Notes: a model not told the origin generated them from the letters alone. Shown: positions 9,759 through 20,251, counted from the first letter of the stretch. The stretch: DNA of 64,000 nt from Enterococcus pallens ATCC BAA-351 (GCF_000407485.1 NZ_ASWD01000003.1:248001-312000); one strand, 5' to 3'. Translations and numbers: made by a program.

Positions 9759-10562
9759 TTACGCCTTCTTTTGAATAATGTAGGTATAAGAGCTTTCTGA
9801 ACCCAGCAAATCCAGCAACAAGTGATGAAAGGCAAAATATCGTTCCGTTTCACCGAACTGTTCCCATAAATTTGCAACCTCTTTTAACTGGTCCATCCCA
9901 TTAACAACTGGTACTTCCAGCTGCCAGTTTGGTTCAGCGACAGCAACCTTGGTCATGAGCAGACTTTCTAAAAAGATTGACTTTCTTTTCGGTTGTTTTC
10001 CATTTAACAGCGCAGACAAAAACAGCTCCACCTGATTGAAAAAGAACCCTGAGTGAACATCTCCCAACAGCTTTTCCAAAGGTACAAATGAAGCAGGCCG
10101 CTTCCTCTGCTGATAATGGAAATAATTAGGCAATGTCAAGGCAGTAATCCCTCCAGCGTTCAACGTAACCAAGGCGAACGAATCATTTTCTAGAATTGTT
10201 CGACTAGCTAAATCAAAAGTCACCGCCACTGGTCCAGTTAGCTCATTGGGATAAAACTGCTCCGCAAAGCTGACTAGCTGATTTGGCCCAATCAGCTCTT
10301 TTAACTGATGGTACAACACATTATCGGGAAACGCTTGGCAAATCGGCAGCAGCAAACGATACCGTCGATCCTTGCGCTCTACTACTCCAGTCTGAATCAA
10401 CAGGTCCAAACGCTTATCCAGCTGCTGATCTTCTGAAAAAGCGGTTCGGACTTCTCTTAAAATCACCGGCTGCTCCAGCTGATGAAAATACCTGATCAAC
10501 CTGTTTGTCACTGGATCAGAAAGACTCTTTTTCAATTGTTGATTGGTTGTCAAAATATCCAT
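9759..10562 (-). CDS. Conserved protein of unknown function, possibly DUF1803-like
   Basis: 267 residues that I do not confidently recognise. The N-terminal 75 residues (Q-rich, with REVRTAFSEDQQLDKRLDLL) look like a winged-helix module. The rest is mixed alpha/beta with no visible catalytic motif, signal peptide or membrane segment. Streptococci carry a DUF1803 protein beside ppaC and pflA, and position and size fit that family, but this is inference. GGAG lies 7 bases before the ATG. A promoter is visible upstream and the DUF915 hydrolase follows directly. Confidence 0.75.
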   Translation of the reverse strand: MDILTTNQQLKKSLSDPVTNRLIRYFHQLEQPVILREVRTAFSEDQQLDKRLDLLIQTGVVERKDRRYRLLLPICQAFPDNVLYHQLKELIGPNQLVSFAEQFYPNELTGPVAVTFDLASRTILENDSFALVTLNAGGITALTLPNYFHYQQRKRPASFVPLEKLLGDVHSGFFFNQVELFLSALLNGKQPKRKSIFLESLLMTKVAVAEPNWQLEVPVVNGMDQLKEVANLWEQFGETERYFAFHHLLLDLLGSESSYTYIIQKKA

Positions 10563-10578
10563 AATAACTCCATTTCAA

Positions 10579-10607
10579 AGTATAGTCCCAATTAAAAAAA
10601 TATACAA
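10579..10607 (-). promoter_or_regulatory. Sigma-A promoter of the 9759-10562 gene
   Basis: Minus strand: -35 TTGTAT (10602-10607), 17 bases, -10 TATACT (10579-10584), 17 bases upstream of the start codon. The -35 overlaps the edge of the ppaC terminator. Confidence 0.65.
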
Positions 10608-10637
10608 AAAAAGAGGATTCATCCATCCTCTTTTTTA
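10604..10637 (-). terminator. Terminator of ppaC
   Basis: AAAAAAGAGGAT pairs with ATCCTCTTTTTT around a 6-base loop, directly after the ppaC stop; on the minus strand it ends in T7. Confidence 0.85.
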
Positions 10638-10640
10638 CTC

Positions 10641-11570
10641 TTACCCTTCAAAAGCGGCTGTTAATTGAGGAACAACCTGTTTCTTACGTGATACAACTCC
10701 TGGCAAGAACGCACGATCATCCACTAATTGAACATTGAAGGCTTCAATCACTTTCTCGCGAGGTTCGCCAGCTACTAATAGTTCAGAGTCTGAATTCAAG
10801 ATGTTGGTCACTAATAATAAGAACAAGTCATAGCCCTTCTCAGCATTTTCAGCAACCATTGCTGCTTTCAATGCTTCTTGACGTGCAAATACTTCATCTA
10901 AATCTACTGTGTTAACTTGAGCAACACGAACTGTTTTGTCAGCCATTGGGAAGCTTTTCGCATCTAAATCCAACAACTCCGCTTCAGATTTATCGGCTAA
11001 GTTCGTTCCTGCCTTCAACATAGCTAAGCCATAGCTGTCCAAATCAACATCAGCTGCTTCAGCAAGCTCTCTAGCTGCTGCTACGTCTTCTTCGGTACAA
11101 GTAGGCGATTTGAATAATAAGGTGTCAGAAACAATCGCTGACAGCATGATGCCGGCAATTTCTTTAGGAACTGCTACATTTTTTTCTTTGTATAATTTCA
11201 ATACGATGGTTGAAGTACAACCAACTGGTTCAGCGCGATAGTACAATGGATCCGCTGTTTGGAAATTTGCAATCCGGTGATGATCCACTACAGCTAAAAT
11301 ATTAGCCGCTTCAATGTCTGAAATTGACTGTTGGAATTCATTGTGATCCACTAGCATCACATCTGCTGCTTCTGTTTCAACACTTTCTACTACACGAGGG
11401 GCGGTTAAGCCAAAATGATCCAACGCGTATTGTGTTTCTTCATTAGGTTCGCCCAAAGCTACTGCTTCAGCATCTACACCTAATTCTTTTTGCAGGTTGG
11501 CAAAGGCAATCGCTGCTCCAATCGCATCTGTATCAGGATTCTGGTGACCAAAAACTAAAACTTTTGTCAT
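10641..11570 (-). CDS. ppaC: Manganese-dependent inorganic pyrophosphatase
   Basis: Family II pyrophosphatase (DHH/DHHA2) hydrolyses PPi to two phosphates in the cytoplasm and pulls biosynthetic reactions forward. The 309 residues match the family. Metal-binding motifs are visible in order: [11 protein letters not shown] near the N-terminus, VDHNE, and VDHHRI. The C-terminal substrate domain has the [10 protein letters not shown] motif. The start is ATG 11568-11570, with GGAG 10 bases upstream. It stands alone between two terminators. Confidence 0.97.
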   Translation of the reverse strand: MTKVLVFGHQNPDTDAIGAAIAFANLQKELGVDAEAVALGEPNEETQYALDHFGLTAPRVVESVETEAADVMLVDHNEFQQSISDIEAANILAVVDHHRIANFQTADPLYYRAEPVGCTSTIVLKLYKEKNVAVPKEIAGIMLSAIVSDTLLFKSPTCTEEDVAAARELAEAADVDLDSYGLAMLKAGTNLADKSEAELLDLDAKSFPMADKTVRVAQVNTVDLDEVFARQEALKAAMVAENAEKGYDLFLLLVTNILNSDSELLVAGEPREKVIEAFNVQLVDDRAFLPGVVSRKKQVVPQLTAAFEG

Positions 11571-11611
11571 AATCAATTCGCTCCTTTAAATAAGTTCTTC
11601 TTAATGATATC

Positions 11612-11650
11612 AAAAAAAACGAAAAGAGCAACCAACAGTCGCTCTTTTCT
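11612..11650 (-). terminator. Terminator of pflA
   Basis: GAAAAGAGC (11621-11629) pairs with GCTCTTTTC (11641-11649) and is followed on the minus strand by T8, eight bases after the pflA stop. Confidence 0.85.
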
Positions 11651-11657
11651 CGAAAGT

Positions 11658-12437
11658 TTATCGTTTCAGATACCCTTTATAATCTTCAGTATGGAGAAGC
11701 TTTTTGGCATTAGCCACCCGATCATCCGTCGGCGGCTCAATCCCATCTAATGGATATTTCAAGCCCATTTCTTCCCATTTGTATTTCCCCATCGTGTGGT
11801 AAGGCAGTATTTCTACTTTGTCCACGTTTTTCAAGGTTTTAATAAATGTATCTAATCGAATTAAAAATTCGTCGTAGTCGCTTCTAAATGGTACTAATAC
11901 GTGGCGAATCCAAACAGGTTTATTAATGTCGGATAAATACTTCGCCATTTCCAAGATATTGGCATTGCCGTGTCCAGTCAATTCCTTGTGCTTTTGATCA
12001 TCAATTTGCTTAATGTCAAATAAAATCAGGTCAGTATATTGCATCAATTCTTCAAATTTAGAGAAAAATGGTTCTTCAAAAGTAAATGGTTTGCCGCAAG
12101 AATCTAGCGTTGTGTGGATTCCTTGAGCTTTGGCTTTTTTAAATAAATCAATCAGAAAATCAATTTGCAGCAATGGTTCGCCGCCACTGACGGTAATCCC
12201 GCCTTTTTTGCCCCAATAACTCTTATAATGCAAGGCTTCTTCTAACAAATCATCAGCGGTACGTTTCTTCGCCTTAGGATCATTAATCTGCCAAGTATCG
12301 GGATTATGACAAAACTGACAGCGCATGCGGCAGCCTTGCATAAAGACGATAAATCGAACGCCAGGTCCATCAACGGAGCCAAAGCTTTCAATTGAGTGGA
12401 CATTTCCTATAATGGGTTGTTCAGTCGTTGTCGACAT
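11658..12437 (-). CDS. pflA: Pyruvate formate-lyase-activating enzyme
   Basis: Radical-SAM enzyme that uses S-adenosylmethionine and a [4Fe-4S] cluster to install the glycyl radical on PflB under anaerobiosis. Length is 259 residues from ATG 12435-12437, chosen because AAGGAGG lies 8 bases upstream. The cluster motif CRMRCQFC (Cys 36, 40, 43) is followed by the VSGGEPLLQ SAM-binding loop. It sits 85 bases downstream of pflB with no terminator seen between, so the two probably share the pflB promoter. Confidence 0.97.
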   Translation of the reverse strand: MSTTTEQPIIGNVHSIESFGSVDGPGVRFIVFMQGCRMRCQFCHNPDTWQINDPKAKKRTADDLLEEALHYKSYWGKKGGITVSGGEPLLQIDFLIDLFKKAKAQGIHTTLDSCGKPFTFEEPFFSKFEELMQYTDLILFDIKQIDDQKHKELTGHGNANILEMAKYLSDINKPVWIRHVLVPFRSDYDEFLIRLDTFIKTLKNVDKVEILPYHTMGKYKWEEMGLKYPLDGIEPPTDDRVANAKKLLHTEDYKGYLKR

Positions 12438-12522
12438 AAACATTTCCTCCTTATAAACATGGGTAAAGGCGAATAGACCTCCGTCCATCCGCCCTTACTT
12501 GCGTTACTTTGTATTTACGTTC

Positions 12523-14814
12523 TTACATTTTTTCGTGGAATGTACGGCTGATAACATCCAATTGTTGCTCACGAGTTAAGTCGATAAATTTAACTGCGTA
12601 ACCAGAAACCCGGATAGTGAAGTTTGCATACTCTTCTTTTTCTGGGTGTTCCATAGCATCAACTAATTTTTCTTTACCAAATACGTTCACGTTTAAGTGA
12701 TGTGCACCTTGGTCAAAGTAGCCGTTTAATACGTTTGTTAAGTTTTCAATTTGTTCTTCTTCATCATGACCTAAAGCATCTGGGTTGATACTTTGTGTAT
12801 TTGAAATACCATCTAATGCGTATTCGTAAGGTAATTTAGTCAATGAGTTTAATGAAGCTAACAAACCGTTTTGTTCTGCACCATAAGATGGGTTAGCACC
12901 TGGTGATAATGGCGCACCAGCAGGACGTCCGTCTGGCAAGCTACCAGTTGCTTTTCCGTAAACCACGTTAGAAGTGATTGTCAGGATAGAAGTTGTTGGT
13001 TCAGAATCACGGTATGTTTTGTAATGTTCTAATTTTTCCAAGAAAGTTTTCAATAACCAAACAGCGATATCATCGGCACGGTTATCGTCATTTCCGTATT
13101 TAGGAAATTCGCCTTCAGTCTTGTAATCAATTACTAAGCCGTCTTCATCACGAACAGGGTAAACTTTAGCGTATTTGATTGCTGATAATGAATCCACTAC
13201 GTGAGAGAATCCAGCGATACCAGTTGCAAAAGTACGTTTCAAGTTTGTATCCATTAAAGCAAGTTCAGCTGCTTCGTAGTAATATTTGTCATGCATGAAG
13301 TGGATGCAGTTCAATGTATTTACGTACATACCAGCTAACCATTCAAGCATGTCATCATATTTTTCCATTACTTCATCGAAGTTTAATGCATCGTCAGAAG
13401 TGATTGGACGGTATTTAGGTCCCACTTGGGTTTTAGATTTTTCATCTACCCCACCGTTGATTGCATAAGTTAATGCTTTTGCAAGGTTGGCACGAGCACC
13501 AAAGAATTGCATTTCTTTCCCTGTTTCAGTTGCCGATACACAGCAGCAAATTGCATAATCGTCTAACCATACTGGACGCATAACATCGTCGTTTTCGTAT
13601 TGGATAGAAGAAGTTTCAATTGAAATCTTCGCTGCATATTCTTTAAAGCCTTCTGGCAAACGAGAAGAGTACAATACAGTCAAGTTTGGTTCTGGAGAAG
13701 GACCCATGTTTTGCAAGGTGCGCAAGAAACGGAAGTCATTCTTAGTAACCAAAGTACGTCCGTCCATACCCATACCAGCGATTGAAAGAGTTGCCCAAAC
13801 AGGGTCTCCTGAGAACAATTCATTGTATGAAGGAATACGAGCGAATTTAACCATACGTAATTTCATAACTAAATGGTCGATCAATTCTTGTGCTTCAACT
13901 TCAGTCAAAGTACCGTTATTGATGTCGCGTTGGATGTAGATATCTAAGAAAGTTGATACTCGTCCGATAGACATTGCCGCACCATTTTGTTCTTTGATAG
14001 CAGCTAGGTAACCGAAGTATAACCATTGAACAGCTTCTTTAGCATTTTCAGCTGGACGAGAAATATCGTAGCCGTATGCTGCTGCCATTTCTTTCATGCG
14101 TTTTAACGCTTTGTATTGATCGCTAACTTCTTCACGTAAACGAATATCTTCGTCAGTGAATTGGCCATTTCCAACATTTGCATGGTCTTTTAATTTTTCT
14201 TGCATCAAGTAGTCGATTCCGTATAATGCTACACGACGGTAGTCACCAACGATACGTCCACGACCATAAGTATCTGGAAGTCCAGTAATAATTTTATTAC
14301 GACGGGCTGCCCGAATTTCTGGAGTGTAAACATCGAAAACACCTTGGTTATGTGTTTTGTGATATTCGTTAAAGATTTCAGTGAATTTAGGATTTGGAGT
14401 ATATCCATAGCTTTCCAAAGCTTCTTCTGCCATACGAATACCACCATAAGGCATGAAAGCGCGTTTTAATGGTTTGTCAGTTTGGATACCAACAACTTTT
14501 TCTTCATCTTTCAAGTCTTCATCAATATAACCTGCACCGTATGCATTTACTGAGGAAACAACGTCAGTTTCCATGTCCAATACGCCGCCGTTTTCACGTT
14601 CTTGTTTTTGCAGTTCTTGCAATTTGCCCCACAATTTGTTGGTTGCATCTGTTGCTTCTGCCAAGAAATCAGCATTTCCTTCGTACGGTGTGTAGTTGGC
14701 TTGGATAAAATCACGTGTGTTTACTTCTGTCTTCCAAGTTGTACCTTTAAAGCCATTCCATGCTTCTTTTTCTGTTACATTCAACTTTTCAAGCTCTTTT
14801 GTTGCAGTTCCCAT
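12523..14814 (-). CDS. pflB: Formate C-acetyltransferase (pyruvate formate-lyase)
   Basis: Converts pyruvate and CoA to acetyl-CoA and formate in anaerobic mixed-acid fermentation. The 763 residues match the family. The adjacent active-site cysteines are in AICCCVS near residue 420. The glycyl-radical site is Gly738 in RVSGYAV, 25 residues from the C-terminus. AAGGAGG lies upstream, with somewhat long 12-base spacing to ATG. Its own promoter is visible at 14878-14905 and pflA follows. The codons are those of a highly expressed gene. Confidence 0.98.
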   Translation of the reverse strand: MGTATKELEKLNVTEKEAWNGFKGTTWKTEVNTRDFIQANYTPYEGNADFLAEATDATNKLWGKLQELQKQERENGGVLDMETDVVSSVNAYGAGYIDEDLKDEEKVVGIQTDKPLKRAFMPYGGIRMAEEALESYGYTPNPKFTEIFNEYHKTHNQGVFDVYTPEIRAARRNKIITGLPDTYGRGRIVGDYRRVALYGIDYLMQEKLKDHANVGNGQFTDEDIRLREEVSDQYKALKRMKEMAAAYGYDISRPAENAKEAVQWLYFGYLAAIKEQNGAAMSIGRVSTFLDIYIQRDINNGTLTEVEAQELIDHLVMKLRMVKFARIPSYNELFSGDPVWATLSIAGMGMDGRTLVTKNDFRFLRTLQNMGPSPEPNLTVLYSSRLPEGFKEYAAKISIETSSIQYENDDVMRPVWLDDYAICCCVSATETGKEMQFFGARANLAKALTYAINGGVDEKSKTQVGPKYRPITSDDALNFDEVMEKYDDMLEWLAGMYVNTLNCIHFMHDKYYYEAAELALMDTNLKRTFATGIAGFSHVVDSLSAIKYAKVYPVRDEDGLVIDYKTEGEFPKYGNDDNRADDIAVWLLKTFLEKLEHYKTYRDSEPTTSILTITSNVVYGKATGSLPDGRPAGAPLSPGANPSYGAEQNGLLASLNSLTKLPYEYALDGISNTQSINPDALGHDEEEQIENLTNVLNGYFDQGAHHLNVNVFGKEKLVDAMEHPEKEEYANFTIRVSGYAVKFIDLTREQQLDVISRTFHEKM

Positions 14815-14877
14815 TTAAGAGAGACCTCCTTAGAAATTATGACCATTTGTTTTTGATTGCTACAGCTTTACAGACAC

Positions 14878-14905
14878 AGTATAACACATTTTAAAGCTAT
14901 TGCAA
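14878..14905 (-). promoter_or_regulatory. Promoter of pflB
   Basis: Minus strand: -35 TTGCAA (14900-14905), 16 bases, -10 TATACT (14878-14883). It lies about 65 bases before the pflB start. The rest of 14906-15043 is AT-rich with no gene; I could not identify a clear Rex or catabolite box. Confidence 0.65.
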
Positions 14906-15043
14906 TAGTTTCATGTAAAAACTTTAACAAGTTCGCTTTTCTTCCGCTGTTATCGGTAACAACCCTTATATAGCAACGATTTGACGCCTATAATCTTTAT
15001 TAATAATTCTTATAAAAAAGGCTATATCAGTCTTTATGTGAGC

Positions 15044-15081
15044 AAAAAAACGGCGTCTGTACTAATACAGAATACCGTTTT
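15044..15081 (-). terminator. Terminator of parC
   Basis: Nested stem: AAAACGG with CCGTTTT outside and TCTGTA with TACAGA inside, ending in T7 on the minus strand, about 20 bases after the parC stop. Confidence 0.85.
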
Positions 15082-15102
15082 CATCCGAATTATATAATAC
15101 AG

Positions 15103-17556
15103 TTAGCCTGGTTGTTCATCCCACTGTTTCGTTTCATAGACCGCAAATACTTCGCCGTCCTTCTTCTCATCAATGGCAAATGAACCGTTAGCCAAGCGGT
15201 CGCTGACAGGTATTTTAGCAATTTCTAAGGTTTGTGTTGTTCCCTTTTGGCTCAGCAATTCGATCTCGCCATCTATTGTATCTGTCAAATATACTAGTCG
15301 GTGAGCATTCTTCTTCAATTCTCTAAAGATCATCAAACCACGTTTTGCTCTGCCTAGCTGTGGCAGCTCTTGTGCCAGCATGCGTTTTGCTGCGCCACGC
15401 TGACTGATTAAAGTAATTGGTGAATCTCCTTCAGACAATACAAGTGCTCCACCAACAACATAATCGCCGTCTTTCAGATTCACGGCCTTAACCCCTGCTG
15501 CTTTCGCTCCTACCACAGGTACTTCGTCTAAAGGATAGCGCAAACCAAAGCCGCGATAGGTTCCCACAAATACATCAAGATTCTTAACATTTTTGATTAG
15601 ACGTACAGCGACTACTCGATCAGTATCGCTCTTCAGCTTGATCGCTGCAGTTGGACGACTCCTATACGTACGCCATGGCGAAAATTCGGTCATACGAGTT
15701 TGCTTAATCATACCTTCTTTGGTCATCAGGACAAATAACTGATTGGCGTCAATCTCTTTATATGGGAAGACCGCCATAATTTCTTCATCTACTTTCAGAC
15801 TGGAAATTGTTTGTGAAATGTGTTCACCAACATCCTTCCATTTCAAATCAGCTACTTCATGAACTGGCCGATAGATCATATTACCGCGATTAGTTAAAAT
15901 TAGCACATGATCCAAAGTATTCATTTTTTGAGCAAATAGGACCCGGTCGCCATCCTTCATCCCCAGCTCTTCTGGTCGGGAAGCGTTGTAAGAACGCAAA
16001 CTGCTGCGTTTCATGTAACCCTCTTGCGTAACTGTTACTACGACATCCTCTTGCGCAATCAATACTTCAGTCTCAATCTTGATTTCAGTAATTTGATCTT
16101 CAATCTTGGTTAAACGATCGTTACCGTATTGCTTCTTGATTTGGCGCAGCTCTTGCTTCATCACTTTGTTCAATTCACGCTCGCTGGACAAAATCAACTG
16201 CAATTCCTTCACTTCAGCAGCCAGTTCCTCAGCTTCTTTTTTCAGCTGCGTAATATCGGTGTTGGTTAAACGATACAATTGCAGGTTCACAATTGCTTCT
16301 GCTTGTTCTTCAGTAAAATCGAATTTTTTAACTAAATTGTTTTTTGCATCCCGCTTGTCTTTACTTTCACGAATGGCCGCGATAACTTCGTCTAAAATCG
16401 ACAATGCTTTCATCAAACCTTCGACAATGTGCTGACGTTTTTGAGCTTTCTTCAGCTCGTATTGACTGCGCTTTGTAATTACTGACTGGCGGTGTTGAAT
16501 GTAGCTGGCTAAAATATGCTTTAAACCCACCTGTTGAGGCGTCATATTATCAATAGCCACCATGTTGAAGTTGTAATTGATTTGCAGGTCTGTATTTTTA
16601 AACAAATAATTTAGAATACCTTCTGCATTTGCATCCTTTTTCAACTCAACTACGATTTGCAAACCAGTTCGGTCAGTTTCATCACGAACTTCAGCAATAC
16701 CGTCGATTTTTTTGTTCAAACGGATTTCATCCATTTTCTTGACCAGGATCGCCTTGTTCACTTCGTAAGGAACCTCGTGGATCACAATTTGCTGCTTACC
16801 GCCTTTTAACGGCTCAATCGAAGTTTTTGAACGCAGGATTACTTTGCCTTTTCCAGTTTCGTAGGCTTTTTTGATTTCATCCTTCCCTTGCAAAATCCCT
16901 CCGGTTGGAAAATCTGGTCCTGGAATAAATTCCATGATTTTCTCTAAGCTAGCATTGGGATGATCAATCAAATAGATGGTTCCATCAATTACTTCACTTA
17001 AATTATGAGTAGGAATTTCAGTTGCATATCCTGCAGAGATCCCGGTAGACCCATTAATTAACAGATTCGGATATGCAGCTGGTAAAACAGTCGGTTCTTT
17101 TTCGGTATCATCGAAGTTCCAAACTAAATCAACCGTATCCTTTTCAATATCCTTTAGCATTTCTCCACTCAACTGAGAAAGTCGTGCTTCTGTGTAACGC
17201 ATCGCCGCTGGTGGATCACCATCCATTGATCCGTTGTTTCCGTGCATCTCAATCAGCACTTCTCGCAGCTTCCAGTCCTGACTCATCCGAACCATAGCTT
17301 CGTAGATCGAGCTGTCACCATGGGGATGATAATTCCCCATGATGTTTCCGACAGACTTTGCAGACTTGCGGAAGCCCTTGTCGTAGGTATTGCCATCTTT
17401 ATTCATCGCATACAGAATACGACGTTGTACTGGTTTTAGTCCATCACGGACGTCTGGTAACGCCCGTTCTTGGATAATATATTTTGAATAACGACCAAAG
17501 CGGTCACCCATGACTTCCTCTAACGTTAGTTCTTGAATTGATTGTTTATTTTCCAT
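15103..17556 (-). CDS. parC: DNA topoisomerase IV subunit A
   Basis: Type II topoisomerase subunit that cleaves and rejoins DNA to decatenate sister chromosomes. The 817 residues fit the Gram-positive ParC/GrlA family. The catalytic tyrosine is Tyr121 in AAMRYTEARLS. The quinolone-resistance region reads HPHGDSSIYEAM, with the usual Ser (82, equivalent to 80) and Glu (86, equivalent to 84), so these two positions are wild type. The C-terminal half carries the beta-pinwheel DNA-wrapping repeats. It follows parE by 14 bases, with an AGGTGG ribosome site. Confidence 0.97.
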   Translation of the reverse strand: MENKQSIQELTLEEVMGDRFGRYSKYIIQERALPDVRDGLKPVQRRILYAMNKDGNTYDKGFRKSAKSVGNIMGNYHPHGDSSIYEAMVRMSQDWKLREVLIEMHGNNGSMDGDPPAAMRYTEARLSQLSGEMLKDIEKDTVDLVWNFDDTEKEPTVLPAAYPNLLINGSTGISAGYATEIPTHNLSEVIDGTIYLIDHPNASLEKIMEFIPGPDFPTGGILQGKDEIKKAYETGKGKVILRSKTSIEPLKGGKQQIVIHEVPYEVNKAILVKKMDEIRLNKKIDGIAEVRDETDRTGLQIVVELKKDANAEGILNYLFKNTDLQINYNFNMVAIDNMTPQQVGLKHILASYIQHRQSVITKRSQYELKKAQKRQHIVEGLMKALSILDEVIAAIRESKDKRDAKNNLVKKFDFTEEQAEAIVNLQLYRLTNTDITQLKKEAEELAAEVKELQLILSSERELNKVMKQELRQIKKQYGNDRLTKIEDQITEIKIETEVLIAQEDVVVTVTQEGYMKRSSLRSYNASRPEELGMKDGDRVLFAQKMNTLDHVLILTNRGNMIYRPVHEVADLKWKDVGEHISQTISSLKVDEEIMAVFPYKEIDANQLFVLMTKEGMIKQTRMTEFSPWRTYRSRPTAAIKLKSDTDRVVAVRLIKNVKNLDVFVGTYRGFGLRYPLDEVPVVGAKAAGVKAVNLKDGDYVVGGALVLSEGDSPITLISQRGAAKRMLAQELPQLGRAKRGLMIFRELKKNAHRLVYLTDTIDGEIELLSQKGTTQTLEIAKIPVSDRLANGSFAIDEKKDGEVFAVYETKQWDEQPG

Positions 17557-17570
17557 CTGTTGACCACCAC

Positions 17571-19598
17571 CTACTCACTAAACAATTCTATGTTTTCAAA
17601 ATTTTCTTCATCCAGCAATTCATTGGAAACAGATGGTTGAATCTCATCTTTGTTTTCCAGCAAGCTGCCGTCTTCTTCTAAAGTAAATTGGACATGGCTT
17701 TCAATCCATTTACGACGAGGCTCTACTTTATCCCCCATCAAGGTTGTAACGCGACGTTCAGCCTGAGCGGCATCATCGATTCTTACTCGAACCAGCGTCC
17801 GATGTTCAGGGTCCATTGTCGTTTCCCACAGCTGCTCAGCGTTCATTTCACCAAGCCCTTTGTAACGCTGCAGCATATAACCTTTACCAACCTTCTTTAT
17901 TACATCTTCAAGCTCATCATCGGTCCAGGCATACTCAATCACCTGTTTCTTTCCGGAACCCTTGGATACCTTATACAAAGGCGGTAAGGCAATATAAACC
18001 TTGCCAGCCTCTATCAAAGGCTTCATGTAACGGTAGAAGAAGGTCAGCAGCAAGACTTGGATATGAGCACCATCAGTATCCGCATCGGTCATGATGATGA
18101 CTTTGTCATAATTACAATCTTCAATTGAGAATTCCGGACCAACGCCGGCACCAATAGTATAGATCATAGTATTGATCTCTTCGTTTTTCAGGATATCCTG
18201 CAGCTTAGCCTTTTCAGTATTGATAACCTTGCCTCGCAACGGCAGGATCGCTTGAAACTTCCGATCACGGCCTTGCTTGGCAGAACCGCCGGCAGAATCT
18301 CCTTCGACAAGGAATAGCTCATTGCGCTGTGCATTTCGAGATTGCGCTGGGGTTAGTTTACCAGATAAAAGGGACTCGCCTTTTTTCCGTTTTTTGCCAT
18401 TTCGGCTTTCTTCCCGGGCCTTACGAGCGGCTTCTCGAGCTTCTCGCGCCTTGATCGCTTTACGAACCAGCATTTGACTGGTTTCACTGTTCTCCTGCAA
18501 ATAGAAGCCCATTTGCTCCCCGATAACATTGTCAACCACACCGCGGGCTGCTGGAGTTCCCAGTTTTTCCTTGGTTTGTCCTTCAAATTGCAGCAGATTT
18601 TCAGGCACCCGGATGGATAGAACCGCGGATAATCCTTCACGGAAGTCTGAGCCTTCTAGGTTTTTATCCTTTTCCTTTAATAATCCTGCTTTACGAGCAT
18701 ACTCATTAAAAGCTTTGGTCATTGAGGTTTTCATTCCAGCCTCATGAGTTCCGCCATCTTTAGTACGCACGTTATTTACAAAGGACAAGACATTTTCGGA
18801 ATAGCCATCATTGTATTGATAGGCAAACTCCACTTCAATGCCGTCCTTGGCACCAGAGAAATAAGTTACTGGCGTCAAGGTGTCCTTGTCTTCGTTTAAA
18901 TAATCAACGAATTCTTTAATTCCTTCTTCAAAATGAAACACTTCTTCTTTGGGTTCTTCTTCCCGTAAATCAGTAATGCTGATCTTTACCCCTCTTAGCA
19001 AGAAGGCAGATTCCCGTAACCGTTCTGAAAGTGTGTCATAAGAGAAGCGAACCGTAGAAAAAATACTATCATCAGGCAGAAAATGGACACTCGTTCCATT
19101 TGGTTCCCGAGTTTTGCCGATTTTTTTCAGGCTGCCTTGCGGTTTGCCCCCATCTTTAAACTTTTGTACATATTCGATTCCATCACGCACGATGGTAACC
19201 GTCAGCCATTTTGACAAGGCATTTACTACACTGGCACCCACACCATGCAGACCGCCTGATGTTTTATAGCCGCCTTGGCCAAATTTCCCGCCGGCATGCA
19301 GAATCGTGAAGATAACCTCTACCGTAGGAATTCCGGAAGCATGCATCCCCACCGGCATTCCCCGGCCTTTGTCGCTTACTTTCACACTATTGTCAGGGTA
19401 TAGTGTCACCCCTATTTCATTACCGAAGCCAGACAGCGCTTCATCGACTGCGTTGTCAACGATTTCATAAACCAAATGGTGTAGACCGCGCCCGTCGGTG
19501 GATCCAATATACATACCAGGTCTTTTTCTTACTGCTTCTAATCCTTCTAAGACCTGAATCGAAGCGTCATTGTATTCATTGTTACTTTTCTTAGCCAA
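17571..19598 (-). CDS. parE: DNA topoisomerase IV subunit B
   Basis: ATPase subunit of topoisomerase IV. The 675 residues include a GHKL ATPase domain (EIVDNAVDEAL, Asn49 for Mg-ATP, and GVGASVVNALS), a transducer domain, and a TOPRIM domain with EGDSAGGSAKQGRD and DADTDGAHI. The start codon is TTG (19596-19598) with AAGGAG 8 bases upstream; the first residues match the family. It is the first gene of the parE-parC operon. The short region upstream has only weak promoter candidates. Confidence 0.97.
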   Translation of the reverse strand: MAKKSNNEYNDASIQVLEGLEAVRKRPGMYIGSTDGRGLHHLVYEIVDNAVDEALSGFGNEIGVTLYPDNSVKVSDKGRGMPVGMHASGIPTVEVIFTILHAGGKFGQGGYKTSGGLHGVGASVVNALSKWLTVTIVRDGIEYVQKFKDGGKPQGSLKKIGKTREPNGTSVHFLPDDSIFSTVRFSYDTLSERLRESAFLLRGVKISITDLREEEPKEEVFHFEEGIKEFVDYLNEDKDTLTPVTYFSGAKDGIEVEFAYQYNDGYSENVLSFVNNVRTKDGGTHEAGMKTSMTKAFNEYARKAGLLKEKDKNLEGSDFREGLSAVLSIRVPENLLQFEGQTKEKLGTPAARGVVDNVIGEQMGFYLQENSETSQMLVRKAIKAREAREAARKAREESRNGKKRKKGESLLSGKLTPAQSRNAQRNELFLVEGDSAGGSAKQGRDRKFQAILPLRGKVINTEKAKLQDILKNEEINTMIYTIGAGVGPEFSIEDCNYDKVIIMTDADTDGAHIQVLLLTFFYRYMKPLIEAGKVYIALPPLYKVSKGSGKKQVIEYAWTDDELEDVIKKVGKGYMLQRYKGLGEMNAEQLWETTMDPEHRTLVRVRIDDAAQAERRVTTLMGDKVEPRRKWIESHVQFTLEEDGSLLENKDEIQPSVSNELLDEENFENIELFSE

Positions 19599-19654
19599 GC
19601 TAACAGCTCCTTATTCTAAAAATACATCATTGCTATGATACGCTAAAAAAGCCC

Positions 19655-19688
19655 AAAAAAAAAGCCTTCTGATGACCCGAGAAGGCAT
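19655..19688 (-). terminator. Terminator of the CoA-binding protein gene
   Basis: GCCTTCT (19664-19670) pairs with AGAAGGC (19680-19686), followed on the minus strand by T9. Confidence 0.85.
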
Positions 19689-19722
19689 TTTATCAATTTT
19701 TTAGCAGAAAATCAACTAGTTG

Positions 19723-20145
19723 TCAGGCTCTTTTTGCCAATTCAATCTTAATACAACGATCCATTACAATGTCCATGCGGCCTTGCTGTTGCAGCATTTC
19801 AGCTGCTGCTTGACTGCTTAAACCAAGCTGCGCCCAAAAAACTTTTGCATCAGTTTTTAAAAATTCTTCTGCCACCTGCGGTAAAAATTCACTGCGACGG
19901 AAAATATCCACAATATCGATGGCCTCCGGAACCTCTGATAAAGCGCCAAAAACTTCGATTCCCGCAACTGTCTGACCACCCAGCTTAGGGTTCACGCCAT
20001 AAACAGTATAGCCTTCATCTTTTAACAGCTGTGCGATCTGATGGCTGGTTTTATCTGGGTTTTCACTGTAGCCTACCACTGCAATCACTTTAGCTGTATC
20101 TAAATACTCAAAAATTTTCTCTTGACTAGGGTTTTCAAATTGCAT
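19723..20145 (-). CDS. CoA-binding domain protein (YccU/YneT type)
   Basis: 140-residue single-domain protein of the CoA_binding_2 family, a Rossmann fold related to succinyl-CoA synthetase alpha subunit. Seen: [20 protein letters not shown], a glycine-containing nucleotide loop, VYGVNPKLGG, and the DIVDIFRRSEF loop. The cellular role is not established. The start is ATG 20143-20145, with AAAGGTGG upstream. It is a single-gene unit, divergent from plsY, with a possible TATACT -10 box at 20171-20176. Confidence 0.88.
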   Translation of the reverse strand: MQFENPSQEKIFEYLDTAKVIAVVGYSENPDKTSHQIAQLLKDEGYTVYGVNPKLGGQTVAGIEVFGALSEVPEAIDIVDIFRRSEFLPQVAEEFLKTDAKVFWAQLGLSSQAAAEMLQQQGRMDIVMDRCIKIELAKRA

Positions 20146-20191
20146 AAAACGACCACCTTTCTTAGTATTTAGTATATCATTGCTTTGATGA

Positions 20192-20220
20192 TTGTTCACC
20201 TATTTCAAATCTGTTAAAAT
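20192..20220 (+). promoter_or_regulatory. Promoter of plsY
   Basis: Plus strand: -35 TTGTTC (20192-20197), 17 bases, -10 TAAAAT (20215-20220), about 30 bases before the plsY ATG. Confidence 0.55.
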
Positions 20221-20251
20221 AACCCTAACAACAATGAAATGGGGAAAAACA

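Noticed and set aside
14906-15043. Rex (redox) operator upstream of pflB
   Set aside because: Only one half-site resembles TTGTGA; without the second half I could not support it.
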